Source: an uncultured Peptococcaceae bacterium | GTDB lineage: Bacteria; Bacillota; Peptococcia; Peptococcales; Peptococcaceae | Assembly: GCA_902496505.1 (NCBI GenBank) | Contig: CABVBB010000180.1 | Location: 1 to 5,549 of the forward strand | DNA length: 5,549 bases | Reading direction: 5' to 3' | Shown: piece after piece, positions 5,287-5,549 of the stretch | Layout: every line of letters begins with the position of its first letter | How positions within the stretch are numbered: position 1 is the first letter of the stretch | The notes under the pieces: generated by a model | Database searches by the model: none | What the model was told of the DNA's origin: nothing | What the model saw: the letters and a program-made list of their open reading frames with translations, nothing else | Position numbers and translations under genes: made by a program

Positions 5287-5495
5287 GATGGTTCCTCCTC
5301 AGTATACATAAAAATATCTTCGACAGTGACCTGAAAGATCTGCGCCAGCTTGAGCGCCAGCGTCACAGAGGGCGAATAATCGCCTCGTTCGATGAGACTG
5401 ATGGTCTGGCGGCTGACGCCGGCCAGTTTGCCCAGTTCCTGCTGATTGAGACCGTCGCGGGCTCGCAGTTCTTTTAAATGATTATAAAGCGGCAT
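5283..5495 (-). CDS. Short XRE-family repressor-like protein (70 aa)
   Basis: The protein is almost nothing but a Cro/cI-type DNA-binding domain. Helix 1 is YNHLKELRARDG (4-15), the helix-turn-helix NQQELGKLAGVSRQTISLIE is at 17-36 with the classic SRQTIS recognition helix, and the remainder ERGDYSPSVTLALKLAQIFQVTVEDIF (36-62) closes the five-helix fold before an acidic tail. Stand-alone domains of this length commonly act as dimeric repressors of the gene they precede. It is first in a leftward operon and overlaps the DUF3169 gene by four bases (ATGA), so the two are co-expressed. ATG 5495 is preferred because AAGGAG ends 9 bases before it; the in-frame ATG at 5501 is only 3 bases from that site. 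A 17-bp palindrome 30 bases upstream is a likely self-operator. Confidence 0.87.
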   Translation of the reverse strand: MPLYNHLKELRARDGLNQQELGKLAGVSRQTISLIERGDYSPSVTLALKLAQIFQVTVEDIFMYTEEEPS

Positions 5496-5504
5496 AGCCA
5501 TACG

Positions 5505-5510
5505 CTCCTT
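5505..5510 (-). promoter_or_regulatory. Ribosome binding site that decides the XRE start
   Basis: On the minus strand AAGGAG (5510-5505) is 3 bases from ATG 5501 and 9 bases from ATG 5495. The longer spacing is within the normal range and the shorter is not. Confidence 0.6.
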
Positions 5511-5525
5511 TCGATGACTAGTATT

Positions 5526-5546
5526 TTTGTCGTTATGACAAATATA
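5526..5546 (-). promoter_or_regulatory. Palindromic operator and possible -10 box of the XRE/DUF3169 operon
   Basis: TTTGTC (5526-5531) and GACAAA (5537-5542) form a perfect 6-bp dyad around GTTAT, a 17-bp palindrome of the kind bound by XRE dimers. On the minus strand TATATT (5546-5541) is a possible -10 box overlapping its upstream edge; the matching -35 would lie outside the window. Repressor binding here would block initiation. The palindrome is seen; its role is inference. Confidence 0.5.
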
Positions 5547-5549
5547 TTT

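Overview
The window looks like a piece of a Bacillota (Firmicutes) chromosome. The support is the strong GGAGG-type ribosome sites, the short A/T-flanked intrinsic terminators, and the gene types: a DUF3169/XRE pair, a TIGR04076 protein and an old-yellow-enzyme-type flavoenzyme with a cysteine cluster. A strictly anaerobic gut-type lineage (Clostridia or Negativicutes) would fit, but no gene here fixes the taxon.

Region 1 (1-1661, rightward) is noticeably more AT-rich than the rest. It holds the last 43 codons of an alkaline-phosphatase-superfamily hydrolase, a 12-bp hairpin, a complete SLC13/DASS-type membrane transporter, and a strong intrinsic terminator. The hydrolase and transporter probably form one transcription unit (hydrolyse a substrate, move a product), but the substrate cannot be read from the sequence.

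Region 2 (1600-2094) has no intact gene. It contains what looks like the last 48 codons of a second, otherwise lost SLC13-type permease (1886-2032), still followed by a good terminator. To its left is a stretch open on the minus strand that may also be gene debris. The base composition also changes here.

Region 3 (2095-4519) starts with a leftward XRE-type regulator, divergent from a rightward cluster: MarR regulator, Fe-S old-yellow-enzyme homologue, TIGR04076 protein. The MarR stop and the flavoenzyme start share a base, so the two are probably translationally coupled. The divergent intergenic region carries a recognisable promoter for each direction. The MarR promoter is overlapped by repeated CTTGA/TCAAG half-sites that look like an operator. 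The simplest reading is an autoregulated, inducible redox operon.

Region 4 (4475-5549) is a leftward operon: a 70-residue XRE repressor-like protein overlapping by ATGA with a six-helix DUF3169 membrane protein. A 17-bp palindrome just upstream, next to a possible -10 box, is a candidate autoregulatory operator. This operon and the MarR operon converge on a shared bidirectional terminator (4474-4519).

No tRNA, rRNA, CRISPR array, insertion sequence or complete mobile element is visible. The features most worth attention are the unusual flavoenzyme active-site loop and Fe-S cluster, the half-site cluster in its control region, and the transporter relic at a composition boundary.
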